Shown here: piece after piece, positions 8,223-16,459 of the stretch
How positions within the stretch are numbered: the stretch's first letter is position 1
How the letters are laid out: each line of letters starts with the position of its first letter
Origin: an uncultured Porphyromonadaceae bacterium
Lineage (GTDB): Bacteria; Bacteroidota; Bacteroidia; Bacteroidales; Muribaculaceae
NCBI GenBank assembly: GCA_946553045.1
Contig: CAMNRO010000011.1
Span: 1-64,000, forward strand
Length of the DNA stretch: 64,000 bases
Reading direction: 5' to 3'
Notes under the pieces: model-generated
What the model was told of the DNA's origin: nothing
The model's database searches: none
The model's input: the letters and a program-made list of their open reading frames with translations, nothing else
Made by a program: the position numbers and the translations under genes

Positions 8223-10079
8223 TTATAGTTTCAATTCGCGATATGGGAAGACGTAAATCCTCTGAGCTGTGGTATCTGAAGATGTATCTATAAATCCGGA
8301 CTTGACTTTAACAAGGGGTCTGACTATAACAGAATCCCAGTCCCAATCCCAAAGTTTAGAAACGAGTTCATCAATATTCTCTTCTACTACGCCCCGCTTG
8401 CGATATTTTCCCTTGAAGAACTCCTCTGATGCAGGACCAACAAATGTACATGGCATAAGAAGCTCATTTTCAATAAAGGCAAAGACTTTATCTCCCGCAG
8501 AAAAGGCACATCTTTCTTGATAATTATTTCCACCCGGTTCATGTTCACCCTCTGAATATTTGGAGTATTCAGTGAAATCAGGATTGTAAACAACATATAG
8601 GTCTGGAGCCATATCATCGTCTGTTTCAATGGAATATGCAAGCAGACGATTTGGAGCATACACAACATGATGTAATGCGAAATCTGCATCATCCCAACAT
8701 TGAAACTCGCCAAGGCTACGTTCATCAAGCGCCCAATATTGCAATCCTTCGGAATTGTCAATAACCTTGTCTGAATTGCTGGGCTTTTTGAATGCAAAAA
8801 TTTTAGCTTCTGTGATGTCAAACCAGGAATCTCTTATCGCCGAGAAAGACTCTCCGTCTTTAAGAAGAATCACAGGCCACTTGTCGCAGAATAATTCAGC
8901 AAAGGCTCTTGGATTGTCAGTGTGAATAGGGATAATGGCTTTAGGATCAAGTTCTGAAAACAACTCATATAGGCTCGTCATGTCGCAGTGCCCGCTCGTG
9001 TGCATATACCGATAGACATTTCCAACGGATTTTGCAAGAGCCAGATTATATGCAGCCATCGACTTATCAAGGTAGCCATCCCACATGGAAAGGTATTTAA
9101 CTCTACCCTCATCCGGAAGTTGATTCAGTAGATTGTCAAAACGCCCTCCCTGACGTGCAACAAGAACATATCCGTGATCAGTAACAAAATCTATAAATTT
9201 ATCATTTGCAATAAATTCAGCACCTCGCTGTATAAGCGTTTGTGGTTTGTGTCCTTCTACGTAATTATAGAGAGACGATTTACCCCAAAGTTTATCTCGT
9301 CCGGCCACTATATCCATAATCTTCTTCTGATAGGCATCCACAAAGAACGGACGATTTGCTCTAATGGCCGCATGATATAGTCCAAACAAACGGTCTATGT
9401 TTGTTGACGATACATATACCACATTGTATTTGTTCTCTGTGAAAGCTTTTTCAAACTCCTTTTGAAGTTCATGCTCCGGCACCAGAGTAGCTTCAGGTCT
9501 ATTGACATTTGTGGCTTCACATACAATGTAATCAGCCCTCTCTACATATCTTTCAATAACCGTTGACAACTTTCCGCTTCGGAAACCATGTTTGCGGAAA
9601 TCTCCAGTATGAAAAACCTTCAGCTCTTTAGCTTCAATGCAGAACGCATACGCATCAAATGCCGAGTGGTCAATAACTATCGGTGTAATTTCAAATTCGC
9701 CGAATTTGAATCTTCTTCTGGGTGTAAAGGTGTTGACAGTATTAAGACGCTCGGCCATCTTACGATGTTCTTCACTGACTACGCTTAAATGATTTGCGAG
9801 TCCTGAAACTATTTCCTTGGCAATCTTACCCATATATATGGGAAGTTCTGTCGGCAATTCGGTAATTCTACCGATATGATCGCCATGATAGTGAGTGATT
9901 AGCAGAGCACTTTTTCGTATGTCGCCACAGGTCAGTCCATCTATCTCCAACTTTTTGTCAGACATAGGTGCACCCGGCAACTGTTCGCCGTAATCGACAA
10001 ACAGTTTCCATCCGTTCGACTCGTATTCGGTTACGCATCCTCCTATCTGATTGGAGCCGCGATGAACTGTGATTTTCAT
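8223..10079 (-). CDS. Metallo-beta-lactamase fold protein with beta-CASP motifs (RNase J-like)
   Basis: This protein has 618 residues. The N-terminal part is a metallo-beta-lactamase domain with THYHGDHIG (His63, His65, Asp67, His68), a VIDHSAFDAY segment and a FHTGDF motif. A beta-CASP region follows (VYVSSTNIDRLFGLYHAA, then HTSGHCDMTSLYELF and AIIPIHTD), as in RNase J and other RNA or DNA nucleases. About 200 C-terminal residues (from about 410) have no known domain. It overlaps the upstream gene by four bases (ATGA) and precedes a phosphoesterase. It is probably a nuclease of an accessory system rather than the housekeeping RNase J. Confidence 0.8.
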   Translation of the reverse strand: MKITVHRGSNQIGGCVTEYESNGWKLFVDYGEQLPGAPMSDKKLEIDGLTCGDIRKSALLITHYHGDHIGRITELPTELPIYMGKIAKEIVSGLANHLSVVSEEHRKMAERLNTVNTFTPRRRFKFGEFEITPIVIDHSAFDAYAFCIEAKELKVFHTGDFRKHGFRSGKLSTVIERYVERADYIVCEATNVNRPEATLVPEHELQKEFEKAFTENKYNVVYVSSTNIDRLFGLYHAAIRANRPFFVDAYQKKIMDIVAGRDKLWGKSSLYNYVEGHKPQTLIQRGAEFIANDKFIDFVTDHGYVLVARQGGRFDNLLNQLPDEGRVKYLSMWDGYLDKSMAAYNLALAKSVGNVYRYMHTSGHCDMTSLYELFSELDPKAIIPIHTDNPRAFAELFCDKWPVILLKDGESFSAIRDSWFDITEAKIFAFKKPSNSDKVIDNSEGLQYWALDERSLGEFQCWDDADFALHHVVYAPNRLLAYSIETDDDMAPDLYVVYNPDFTEYSKYSEGEHEPGGNNYQERCAFSAGDKVFAFIENELLMPCTFVGPASEEFFKGKYRKRGVVEENIDELVSKLWDWDWDSVIVRPLVKVKSGFIDTSSDTTAQRIYVFPYRELKL

Positions 10080-11017
10080 TCTGTTGTATCTGAGATGTTT
10101 TTATATTCAAACTTAATACCCAAATTATTGGCATTTAACATCTCTATAATCTTATCTTTCAATTTTGGAGACTCAAGTAAGGAGTGCAGACGTGGTGCTG
10201 TGAAATAACCGATTATATTTTTGATTTTCCCATTCGCCACCGCATCGGCAAAATCCTTAAAATGACGGTATGATTTGACTTTTCTTACATTGGGATATTT
10301 GATGTGACCATCTACAATGTTTTTAATTGTGCAAACATAGAACATAAGTTCAGAGATAATACCAATCGCTTCATTCCCCTTGACCTTCAACTCATATATA
10401 CGCATCGTATCGTTGTCTAGTTGCCATAAGTCAATTTGGCTTAGACGCCCCGGCGTCAAAGTGTTATCCATTGACACTTTCCCATTGCGGAAAAGACCCA
10501 CCGGGAGTTGCTCGTCAGTAATAGGACAGTTTTTTCGCCATGACTCAACAAGTTTTCGTTCCAGTACAGCTTCCTGTTTTTTATCCGGATATGCTACATC
10601 GCCACATTCATTTTTAGGGAAATTAACTGCAATGGTATTACTTTCAATTAGTTCCTGCATATTATTTACTTCCGCAACTTGCTCTTTTGATATATAAAAC
10701 CAAGAGTAAGCCTGCTTGAAATTGGCCACTCTCATCAAAAATCTTCTATAATGAGCTTGTTGGGCATTTCGTTTAGACGCATTGAATACTGGTCTTTCCC
10801 AATCGAGACAAACTTTGTTAAGGCCTGGCAATGCTGATTTCAACACTATGGTCCAACCTTCAAATGCAGATTCGTCTGTTTGCATATTTGCAACCACACC
10901 GCGACCGCATAATTTGATAAAGAGACAATCATCCGCTGTCTCAAAATATATGCGCTCTGGCAGTTTTGCCGAAGGCAAGATTGTTTTGAGGTATTCTGAA
11001 ATTTGGTATTTGTCCAT
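10076..11017 (-). CDS. Hypothetical protein with possible PD-(D/E)XK nuclease core
   Basis: This 313-residue protein is not in a family I can name. Residues about 205-235 read SQIDLWQLDNDTMRIYELKV, an Asp followed by Glu-x-Lys on a second strand, then a helix (SELMFYVCTIKNI). This is the usual core of PD-(D/E)XK nucleases. The first 190 residues are unassigned. It is translationally coupled to the beta-CASP gene (ATGA overlap), so the two are likely a functional pair. If the nuclease reading is wrong, it would be an unknown partner protein. Confidence 0.6.
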   Translation of the reverse strand: MDKYQISEYLKTILPSAKLPERIYFETADDCLFIKLCGRGVVANMQTDESAFEGWTIVLKSALPGLNKVCLDWERPVFNASKRNAQQAHYRRFLMRVANFKQAYSWFYISKEQVAEVNNMQELIESNTIAVNFPKNECGDVAYPDKKQEAVLERKLVESWRKNCPITDEQLPVGLFRNGKVSMDNTLTPGRLSQIDLWQLDNDTMRIYELKVKGNEAIGIISELMFYVCTIKNIVDGHIKYPNVRKVKSYRHFKDFADAVANGKIKNIIGYFTAPRLHSLLESPKLKDKIIEMLNANNLGIKFEYKNISDTTE

Positions 11018-11050
11018 ATCTTTGATAAAGGATATTTATCAATTACAAGT

Positions 11051-11758
11051 TTAGTGATTTTCAGCGGGTTTACAAAGCAATTTGTTGTAATTCTCGATAC
11101 CGAGAATTGATTTTAGTTCATCCTCGGTAATAAAGTTGCCCGTGTCACCTGCGTAGGTGTTCCATCGCGAAGTGATTGACGCAATTTGATTATCCGGTGT
11201 GACCTCAACAGCGATGAGAGAATAACCGAAGCAATCGCGTGGGAAACACATTCCGGGAATACATGGTGTGTCCCACCATTCTCCGTTACCACAGAAGTAA
11301 AAACGGTTGCCATTGGCGGTATATGCCTTGAATGATTCTTCTGAGATAACAATACACCAAGAGGTCATATCGAGATATTGTCGAGCTTCCGCATAACTAC
11401 CAATATATTCGACTGAGTAGTCAAATTCAATCTTTGGCTCTTCAACTGGAATCATTGGGGCCATACCAATAATTTCACAGACAATCTCGGGAGCACACTC
11501 ATTGAAAGTGTTATCGAAGAAGTCAAAACCGGGTGTCTGGTCTATAACTTTTAGAATAAGTCGTACACGACTTACATCATCGGGATTGTTGATGTCAATA
11601 AGTCCCGTAATGTTCCATTTCAAAATGCCGATAGCAAACTTCGATAGCCGGCTATTAAGTTCCGGGAACAATACGAGGTAGTTGTCCACTTCGCTCTCTG
11701 ATCCAATCTCAGCGAACCACCATGTTATTTCTTTTCTGTATTGGTCTTCCATAATCAC
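11051..11758 (-). CDS. Hypothetical protein, first gene of beta-CASP operon
   Basis: This 235-residue protein has no recognised function. The second half is Trp/Tyr-rich and patterned like a small beta-rich domain: TSWCIVISEESFKAYTANG, YFCGNGEWWDTP, GYSLIAVEVTPDNQIASITS, RWNTYAG. I recall similar TxWCI/TSRWN patterns in phage or mobile-element hypotheticals, without being able to name a family. The start at 11758 (or the second Met two codons later) lies just below a perfect -7 element. The next gene starts 33 bases downstream on the same strand, so one operon is likely. Confidence 0.6.
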   Translation of the reverse strand: MIMEDQYRKEITWWFAEIGSESEVDNYLVLFPELNSRLSKFAIGILKWNITGLIDINNPDDVSRVRLILKVIDQTPGFDFFDNTFNECAPEIVCEIIGMAPMIPVEEPKIEFDYSVEYIGSYAEARQYLDMTSWCIVISEESFKAYTANGNRFYFCGNGEWWDTPCIPGMCFPRDCFGYSLIAVEVTPDNQIASITSRWNTYAGDTGNFITEDELKSILGIENYNKLLCKPAENH

Positions 11759-11761
11759 AAT

Positions 11762-11798
11762 GCAAAGTTAATCATGCAGTGTCTCATTTTTCGAGACA
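11762..11798 (-). promoter_or_regulatory. Promoter and palindrome of the beta-CASP operon
   Basis: The minus-strand -7 element TAACTTTGC is at 11770-11762, only a few bases before the start codon at 11758. The palindrome TGTCTC-N7-GAGACA (11780-11798) begins 9 bp upstream of it, over the expected -33 region. This is the position used by repressors of other cassettes in this island, but the arm sequence is different. Confidence 0.5.
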
Positions 11799-11808
11799 TC
11801 ATATTTTT

Positions 11809-12159
11809 TTAGAGATTTATGACTATAACTCGACGACCGAGGCGTAGAGCCTCCTTGATGGAATGGTAAGTGCCCTTTGACTCAGCCGAAGGGAACGCGA
11901 TAACTGTCGAAGCCTCTTTGACTATCTGTGTGTTTCTCTTCAAGGTTGCATATCGTCCATAGATGGAGTATTGTGGAGCGAACTCCATATAAGATTTGTG
12001 GTGGCGAGCCGCGAATAATTTGGCGTAGGTGTCAACACCTTTTGCACCGCCGGAGATTATCATCTGAATCTCGTCAGGATTGATTTTGCCAAGCAGAAGT
12101 TTTTCCCACTCCTGATATGATACACCCGGATTTCGAGTGCCAACGATTGCTAATTTCAT
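11809..12159 (-). CDS. SLOG-family nucleotide-binding protein (DprA/YpsA-like)
   Basis: This 116-residue Rossmann-like protein has a SLOG signature: IVGTRNPG at 4-11, IISGGAKGVDTYAKLFA near 34-50 and a third block, TVIAFPSAESKGTYHSI, near 82-98. SLOG proteins bind nucleotides or nucleotide derivatives and many work in conflict systems or in DNA uptake (DprA). It is a minimal single-domain form. It is a monocistronic gene between the beta-CASP operon and the divergent second rtcB. The ligand is unknown. Confidence 0.75.
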   Translation of the reverse strand: MKLAIVGTRNPGVSYQEWEKLLLGKINPDEIQMIISGGAKGVDTYAKLFAARHHKSYMEFAPQYSIYGRYATLKRNTQIVKEASTVIAFPSAESKGTYHSIKEALRLGRRVIVINL

Positions 12160-12465
12160 ACTTCTTCTTTAGTGTTGGTACTCTTCTTTAATACGATGTA
12201 GGATTTTTATCAAACGCAAACAAGCGTTAAATCAAGCACGATTTCCATTTCATATTATCCAATTAAGTTACATCACAACGTGTCTTACAGTCATTTACAC
12301 ATTAACAACAATCAACACACAAAAAAACTTGAGCTGTACCGGAAAGTGCGCCACCCTTGGTATAATTTTGCGTTCGTGAAAGAAGTTTGAAATTAGTTTT
12401 TATTGCGCAAAATGATTGCGCACATGGTTTCTAACTTTGCCGCGGAATCATTAAAACAGCAGAAT
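12160..12465. other. Divergent intergenic region between SLOG gene and second rtcB
   Basis: It holds an inverted repeat AACGC-N6-GCGTT at 12213-12228 upstream of the SLOG gene, a perfect -7-like TAATTTTGC at 12363-12371, and the operator and promoter of rtcB described separately at 12403-12440. No coding frame is convincing. Confidence 0.5.
12403..12440 (+). promoter_or_regulatory. Promoter of second rtcB with shared palindromic operator
   Basis: TTGCGCAA-N5-TTGCGCAC at 12403-12423 matches the rtcB2 palindrome at 4951-4971 in 15 of 16 arm positions with the same 5-bp spacer. A perfect -7 TAACTTTGC is at 12432-12440, leaving 8 bp between palindrome and -7, the same as in front of rtcB2. This strongly suggests one regulator controls both. 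Confidence 0.75.
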
Positions 12466-13719
12466 ATGAAGACAATAGAAGGATATGACGTGAAGATATT
12501 CACTGACAACATCGAAGAAAACGCTTTGGAGCAGATTAAGGAACTACTTTCGATTGATGTGTTCTCGGACAAGAAGATACGCATCATGCCTGACGTTCAC
12601 GCCGGGGCTGGTTGCGTCATAGGTTTTACCGGCAATCTTGGCGACAAGGTCATACCAAATATAGTGGGTGTTGACATAGGCTGCGGTATGCGCATTCTCA
12701 ATCTCGGCAAACTTTCCGAGATTGACTTTCACGCTTTCCACAAGCATATATGCGGTAATATCCCTTCCGGCAAGATTGTTCGTGAAGACCGTTTCGGTTT
12801 CAAGCCACTTGTAGGCGAAGAGATGGAAATCTATCGTGAGGCAAAACAACTTGTTACCGAGCTTTACTGTTACCGTGAGATTAAAGACTCAGGGCGCATC
12901 AATAAGGCTATCGGATCGCTCGGTGGTGGCAACCACTTCATTGAACTCGACAAGGACGATGATGAAAACGTTTACCTTGTGATACATACCGGTTCGCGTA
13001 ACCTCGGCAAGCAGGTTGCAGACATCTATCAGGCAAAAGCCGTGAAACATCTCACCGATGGAGCCGACGAGTTTGAAGAGACAATCAAACGCACCATAGA
13101 GGAATATAAGGCGGCTGGTCGTCGTTCAGAGCTGCAGAGTGTCATAAAGAAAATGCGCAAGGAGCATCAGGACGCTGAGCCAAATCTCCCTGCCGCTCTC
13201 TGCTATGTCGAGGGCGAAGCTCGGGAGCATTATCTCCACGATATGCGCCTCTGTCAGCGATGGGCAGTGCTCAACCGCAAACTCATATCGCTATTGCTCA
13301 TGCGGTTCTTCCCTGGTGTAGAAGTGATGGAGGAGTTTGAATCCGTTCACAACTATATCAGCGATGAGAACATCATCCGCAAAGGCGCCATCTCGGCTGA
13401 AGAGGGCGAACGTTGCATCATTCCGTTGAATATGCGTGACGGCTCGTTGCTTTGCACAGGCAAGGGCAATCCCGACTGGAATTGCTCCGCCCCCCATGGT
13501 GCCGGAAGAGTGTTGAGCCGCACTCAGGCTTACGAGAAAATCACGATAGAGGACTTCGAGACTTCCATGCAGGGTATCTATTCGGAGTCGGTCAACGAGT
13601 TCACCCGCGACGAGTCGCCTATGGTCTATAAACCGGCGGAAGAAATCATAGCCAACATCGGCGACACCGTCAACATCGACACAATAATTCGTCCAATTTT
13701 TAATTTCAAGGCATCATAA
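12466..13719 (+). CDS. RtcB-family RNA ligase, second copy
   Basis: This 417-residue RtcB has DVH at 43-45, metal-binding Cys73 in DIGCG, LGGGNHF, HTGSRNLG and HGAGR near 344-348 (guanylate acceptor). It is clearly divergent from RtcB2: it keeps DIGCGMR where RtcB2 has DIGCTIS, and it carries a charged insert (KRTIEEYKAAGRR and following). The frame is open to 12403, but the promoter and operator occupy 12403-12440, so ATG 12466, which opens the family sequence MKTIEGYDVKIFTDN, is the likely start. There is no linked prfH or archease. It probably reseals tRNA or rRNA breaks in parallel with RtcB2, under the same regulator. Confidence 0.9.
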   Translation: MKTIEGYDVKIFTDNIEENALEQIKELLSIDVFSDKKIRIMPDVHAGAGCVIGFTGNLGDKVIPNIVGVDIGCGMRILNLGKLSEIDFHAFHKHICGNIPSGKIVREDRFGFKPLVGEEMEIYREAKQLVTELYCYREIKDSGRINKAIGSLGGGNHFIELDKDDDENVYLVIHTGSRNLGKQVADIYQAKAVKHLTDGADEFEETIKRTIEEYKAAGRRSELQSVIKKMRKEHQDAEPNLPAALCYVEGEAREHYLHDMRLCQRWAVLNRKLISLLLMRFFPGVEVMEEFESVHNYISDENIIRKGAISAEEGERCIIPLNMRDGSLLCTGKGNPDWNCSAPHGAGRVLSRTQAYEKITIEDFETSMQGIYSESVNEFTRDESPMVYKPAEEIIANIGDTVNIDTIIRPIFNFKAS

Positions 13720-13749
13720 TGAAAACGATACAATCTAATGGCTCTCCTG

Positions 13750-14153
13750 ATGGAAAATCTTTGGCAACTCCATAAAACAGAACTGTTTGCTTTGCGAGGC
13801 ATTAATCTGACTAAAGAAGATGACAATAAATATGCCAGTATTTATATTTGGTTAGACAATGGGGAATAAAATGCGTATTTCCTAATCCATGATATGGCAC
13901 GACGAGTGCTGCGCTAACATACGTCAATCATTTTAAAGCAATTAAGGATTTTGGAGTCGATAAGGAATATTTTTTACTATCATTCTTGATTATTCAACAG
14001 ACTTCAATTATATTTGCAATGCATATCTTTGCAATGTAACAATGACGGACATAAATTTGATGTTCACTCTTTAATTAAAAAGGACTCTGAACATACAATT
14101 AGACAGATTATCAGCACCGTAAATGATATTCAGATTGAAATACCTAACACATA
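13750..14153 (+). pseudogene. Decayed hypothetical gene
   Basis: Coding-like fragments occur in more than one frame. The first is a 39-codon start MENLWQLHKTELFALRGINL and on to IYIWLDNGE, stopped at 13867-13869. The later fragment ends with HKFDVHSLIKKDSE and IRQIISTVNDIQIEIPNT before a stop near 14153. Between them several stops and frame changes occur. I do not recognise the family. It looks like one disrupted gene of about 130 codons. Confidence 0.45.
14024..14032 (+). promoter_or_regulatory. -7 promoter element upstream of the UDG-like operon
   Basis: TATCTTTGC is a perfect TAnnTTTGC and lies about 155 bp before the gene at 14187, inside the decayed gene. No clear -33 element is seen. 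It is the best candidate promoter for the 14187-16412 genes. Confidence 0.4.
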
Positions 14154-14186
14154 AATGACGACATCATTTAATAATCTTGTAAAAAT

Positions 14187-15020
14187 ATGAAACAAATATT
14201 ATTTAAACCTAAAGAAGAAATCGATTTAAACGACCGACTTGTAAACTTGTATGGTTCGAAACTTGTCGGATTGTATACCGACTTTGAACCTCTGTTTGGG
14301 CGCAAGGAAGGTGTTAAACCTGCATTACCTCTTTTGTTGTGGCTTAACGACTGTGAGGCATATGAGAAAGCCGATATCAAAGTGATGATCTTCGGCAGGG
14401 AAACCAATAACTGGAATGACGGAAACCGCAAATATTTACCCAATGGCACATATAACTTCAATCTTCAAACTAATGATGATATAATAAGCGAGATTATGGG
14501 TAATGGTGAGATTTGTGGCATCTGTGATACGTATGACAATTACTGCAAACCTGATTCCGAAGAACGTAAAACTCAGTTCTCAAAAAGGATGTTGGACTTA
14601 ATTGAAAAATTAAGACAGGCAATGCCCGATAAGTCCATTGAGTTCGTTTGGAACAATATTCACAAAGTTGGAAATGGTACAGCCGGTAACGGTCGTTGCT
14701 GTGGTCAGCCTACGGCCGAGATTCAGAATATTGTCAGAAGTCGGTTTAACATAGTGCCCGATGAAATCGAAATCCTCAAACCGGATATTGTAATATTTCT
14801 TACCGGCAGTAGTGCAGACTCTGCTATAATGAGAACGTTTAATATCAATAGTGACAATTTTGTTTCGGCAAACACCAATTCGGATGTTTTTTTGCATCGA
14901 ATTGATATACCAGGAGTAAAATACGCAGCCAGAACCATTCACCCTTCGCGAAAAAGTAACGAAACGCTAAATCTTAATTTCGATGAATTGATTGATGATA
15001 TAAAAGAGAGATTCAAATGA
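14187..15020 (+). CDS. Uracil-DNA glycosylase-superfamily-like protein (tentative)
   Basis: This 277-residue protein shows a UDG-like layout: VMIFGRETNNW at 66-76, in the place of motif A, a middle WNNIHKVGNG segment, LKPDIVIFLTG as a core strand, and a C-terminal RTIHPSRKS block with HPS at 252-254, like motif B. These elements occur in the right order for the superfamily, but the match is by pattern only. It overlaps the following WYL gene by four bases (ATGA), so it is in an operon with a regulator and a DnaQ-type exonuclease, consistent with DNA repair or defence. Confidence 0.5.
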   Translation: MKQILFKPKEEIDLNDRLVNLYGSKLVGLYTDFEPLFGRKEGVKPALPLLLWLNDCEAYEKADIKVMIFGRETNNWNDGNRKYLPNGTYNFNLQTNDDIISEIMGNGEICGICDTYDNYCKPDSEERKTQFSKRMLDLIEKLRQAMPDKSIEFVWNNIHKVGNGTAGNGRCCGQPTAEIQNIVRSRFNIVPDEIEILKPDIVIFLTGSSADSAIMRTFNINSDNFVSANTNSDVFLHRIDIPGVKYAARTIHPSRKSNETLNLNFDELIDDIKERFK

Positions 15021-15922
15021 ACCAGCTGCAAAAATATACTTGGCTGATTGACACAATTCGCCGAGCCGGAAAGATTTCTCATAAGGATCTTTCTGACCGC
15101 TGGTCGCGAAACAAAGATTTCAGCGACGGAAACGAGCTTCATCGCGCCACTTTCAATCGCTGGCGAGATGCGATCTATGAGCAATTCGGGATAATGATTG
15201 ACTGCCAAAAAGTTGGCGGCTATCTATATTATATCTCCAATCCGGAGGATATTGACGAGGACAAGCTCAAAAAGTGGATGCTCGATTCGTTTGCAGTCGG
15301 CAATATTATTGGAGAGAACCTTTCTTTGAAAGGTCGCATATTAGTGGACGAGATTCCTTCCGGGCGCGATCATCTGACAACCATACTGGAGGCGATGAAA
15401 GAAAACCGAGTCGTAAATATCTCATACCGTCCGTTCAAGAAGTCGCATGGATACACATTCCCGATTGAACCTTATTGTGTAAAGCTGTTTGAGAACCGGT
15501 GGTATGTCTTGGCGCATAATGTCCATTATGATGACATAAGACTTTACGCACTTGACCGCGTCGAAACGGCCGAGACTACAGACCAGACGTATAAGCTTCC
15601 CAAAGACTTTGATGCTGCTGATTATTTTTCAACTGCATACGGCATTGTATTGGGTTATGATGTCAAACCCGAAAGAATAGTAATTCGTGCCAACGAAGAC
15701 CATAAACATTACCTGAAATCACTTCCACTTCATCATAGCCAGCGACTTATTGAGGACTATGGCGAGTATGCCGATTTTGAGTTATATCTGTCTCCGACTT
15801 ATGATTTTGTCATGAAGTTGCTTCAGGTAGGCTCCATGATTGAGGTTATCAGCCCGGCCTCCCTTCGCAAGACTATGAAAGGTTGGATTTCAGACATGTA
15901 CGAACTTTATACGAACGATTGA
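15017..15922 (+). CDS. WYL-domain transcriptional regulator
   Basis: This 301-residue protein has an N-terminal winged-helix region (KYTWLIDTIRRAGKISHKDL, then FNRWRDAIYEQFG) followed by a WYL domain (RVVNISYRPFKKSHGYTFPI, then ENRWYVLAHN, then RLYALDRVE). It is similar in layout to the WYL gene at 27658 and less to the one at 5013. It is translationally coupled to the UDG-like gene, and the DnaQ gene follows after one base. It probably regulates this operon in response to a nucleic-acid damage signal. I found no clear palindrome near its promoter. Confidence 0.88.
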   Translation: MNQLQKYTWLIDTIRRAGKISHKDLSDRWSRNKDFSDGNELHRATFNRWRDAIYEQFGIMIDCQKVGGYLYYISNPEDIDEDKLKKWMLDSFAVGNIIGENLSLKGRILVDEIPSGRDHLTTILEAMKENRVVNISYRPFKKSHGYTFPIEPYCVKLFENRWYVLAHNVHYDDIRLYALDRVETAETTDQTYKLPKDFDAADYFSTAYGIVLGYDVKPERIVIRANEDHKHYLKSLPLHHSQRLIEDYGEYADFELYLSPTYDFVMKLLQVGSMIEVISPASLRKTMKGWISDMYELYTND

Positions 15923-15923
15923 T

Positions 15924-16412
15924 ATGCAGGACTTTGCGGCAATAGATTTTGAAACAGCGAATGGCCGTCGTTCCAGCGTATGCAGTGTCGGAATTGTCAT
16001 AGTGCGAGGAGGTGAAATTGTTGATAAATTTTTCAGCCTCATACAGCCTGCCCCAAATTATTACACATACTGGACAACAGAAGTACACGGTCTTACAAGG
16101 CGTGACACTGACGGACAGCCGACCTTCCCGGAAGTATGGGCTAAGATTGCAGATAAAATCAAGGGACTTCCACTGGTTGCCCACAATCGCCCATTTGACG
16201 AAAGTTGCCTGAAAGCAGTATTTGAGGAATATGATATGGAATATCCCGATTACGAATTTCATTGCACCCTCGCCGCATCGCGGCGCTGTCTCGACATACC
16301 AAGTCATCAGCTACACCTTTCCGCCGCAGCCTGTGGCTATGATATGGAGAACCACCATCACGCCCTCTGCGACGCCGAGGCTTGTGCTGCCATAGCATTG
16401 AAAATACTTTAA
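15924..16412 (+). CDS. DnaQ-like 3'-5' exonuclease (DEDDh)
   Basis: This 162-residue single-domain exonuclease of the DNA polymerase III epsilon family has ExoI AIDFETANG (Asp8, Glu10), ExoII LVAHNRPFDESCL and ExoIII HHHALCDAEA with the catalytic His and Asp. It acts on DNA or RNA 3' ends using two metal ions. It lacks the polymerase-binding C-terminal tail of housekeeping DnaQ, so it is more likely a stand-alone accessory enzyme. It begins one base after the WYL gene stop. Confidence 0.88.
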   Translation: MQDFAAIDFETANGRRSSVCSVGIVIVRGGEIVDKFFSLIQPAPNYYTYWTTEVHGLTRRDTDGQPTFPEVWAKIADKIKGLPLVAHNRPFDESCLKAVFEEYDMEYPDYEFHCTLAASRRCLDIPSHQLHLSAAACGYDMENHHHALCDAEACAAIALKIL

Positions 16413-16443
16413 CCCATAATAGAGACGAAACAATCATTGGGTT
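16411..16443 (+). terminator. Stem-loop after the exonuclease gene
   Basis: The inverted repeat AACCCA (16411-16416) and TGGGTT (16438-16443) with a 21-base loop begins at the exonuclease stop. There is no strong T-tract. It could be a weak terminator or an intercistronic hairpin before the FtsZ-like gene. Confidence 0.35.
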
Positions 16444-16459
16444 TATCTCCCTCAAATAA

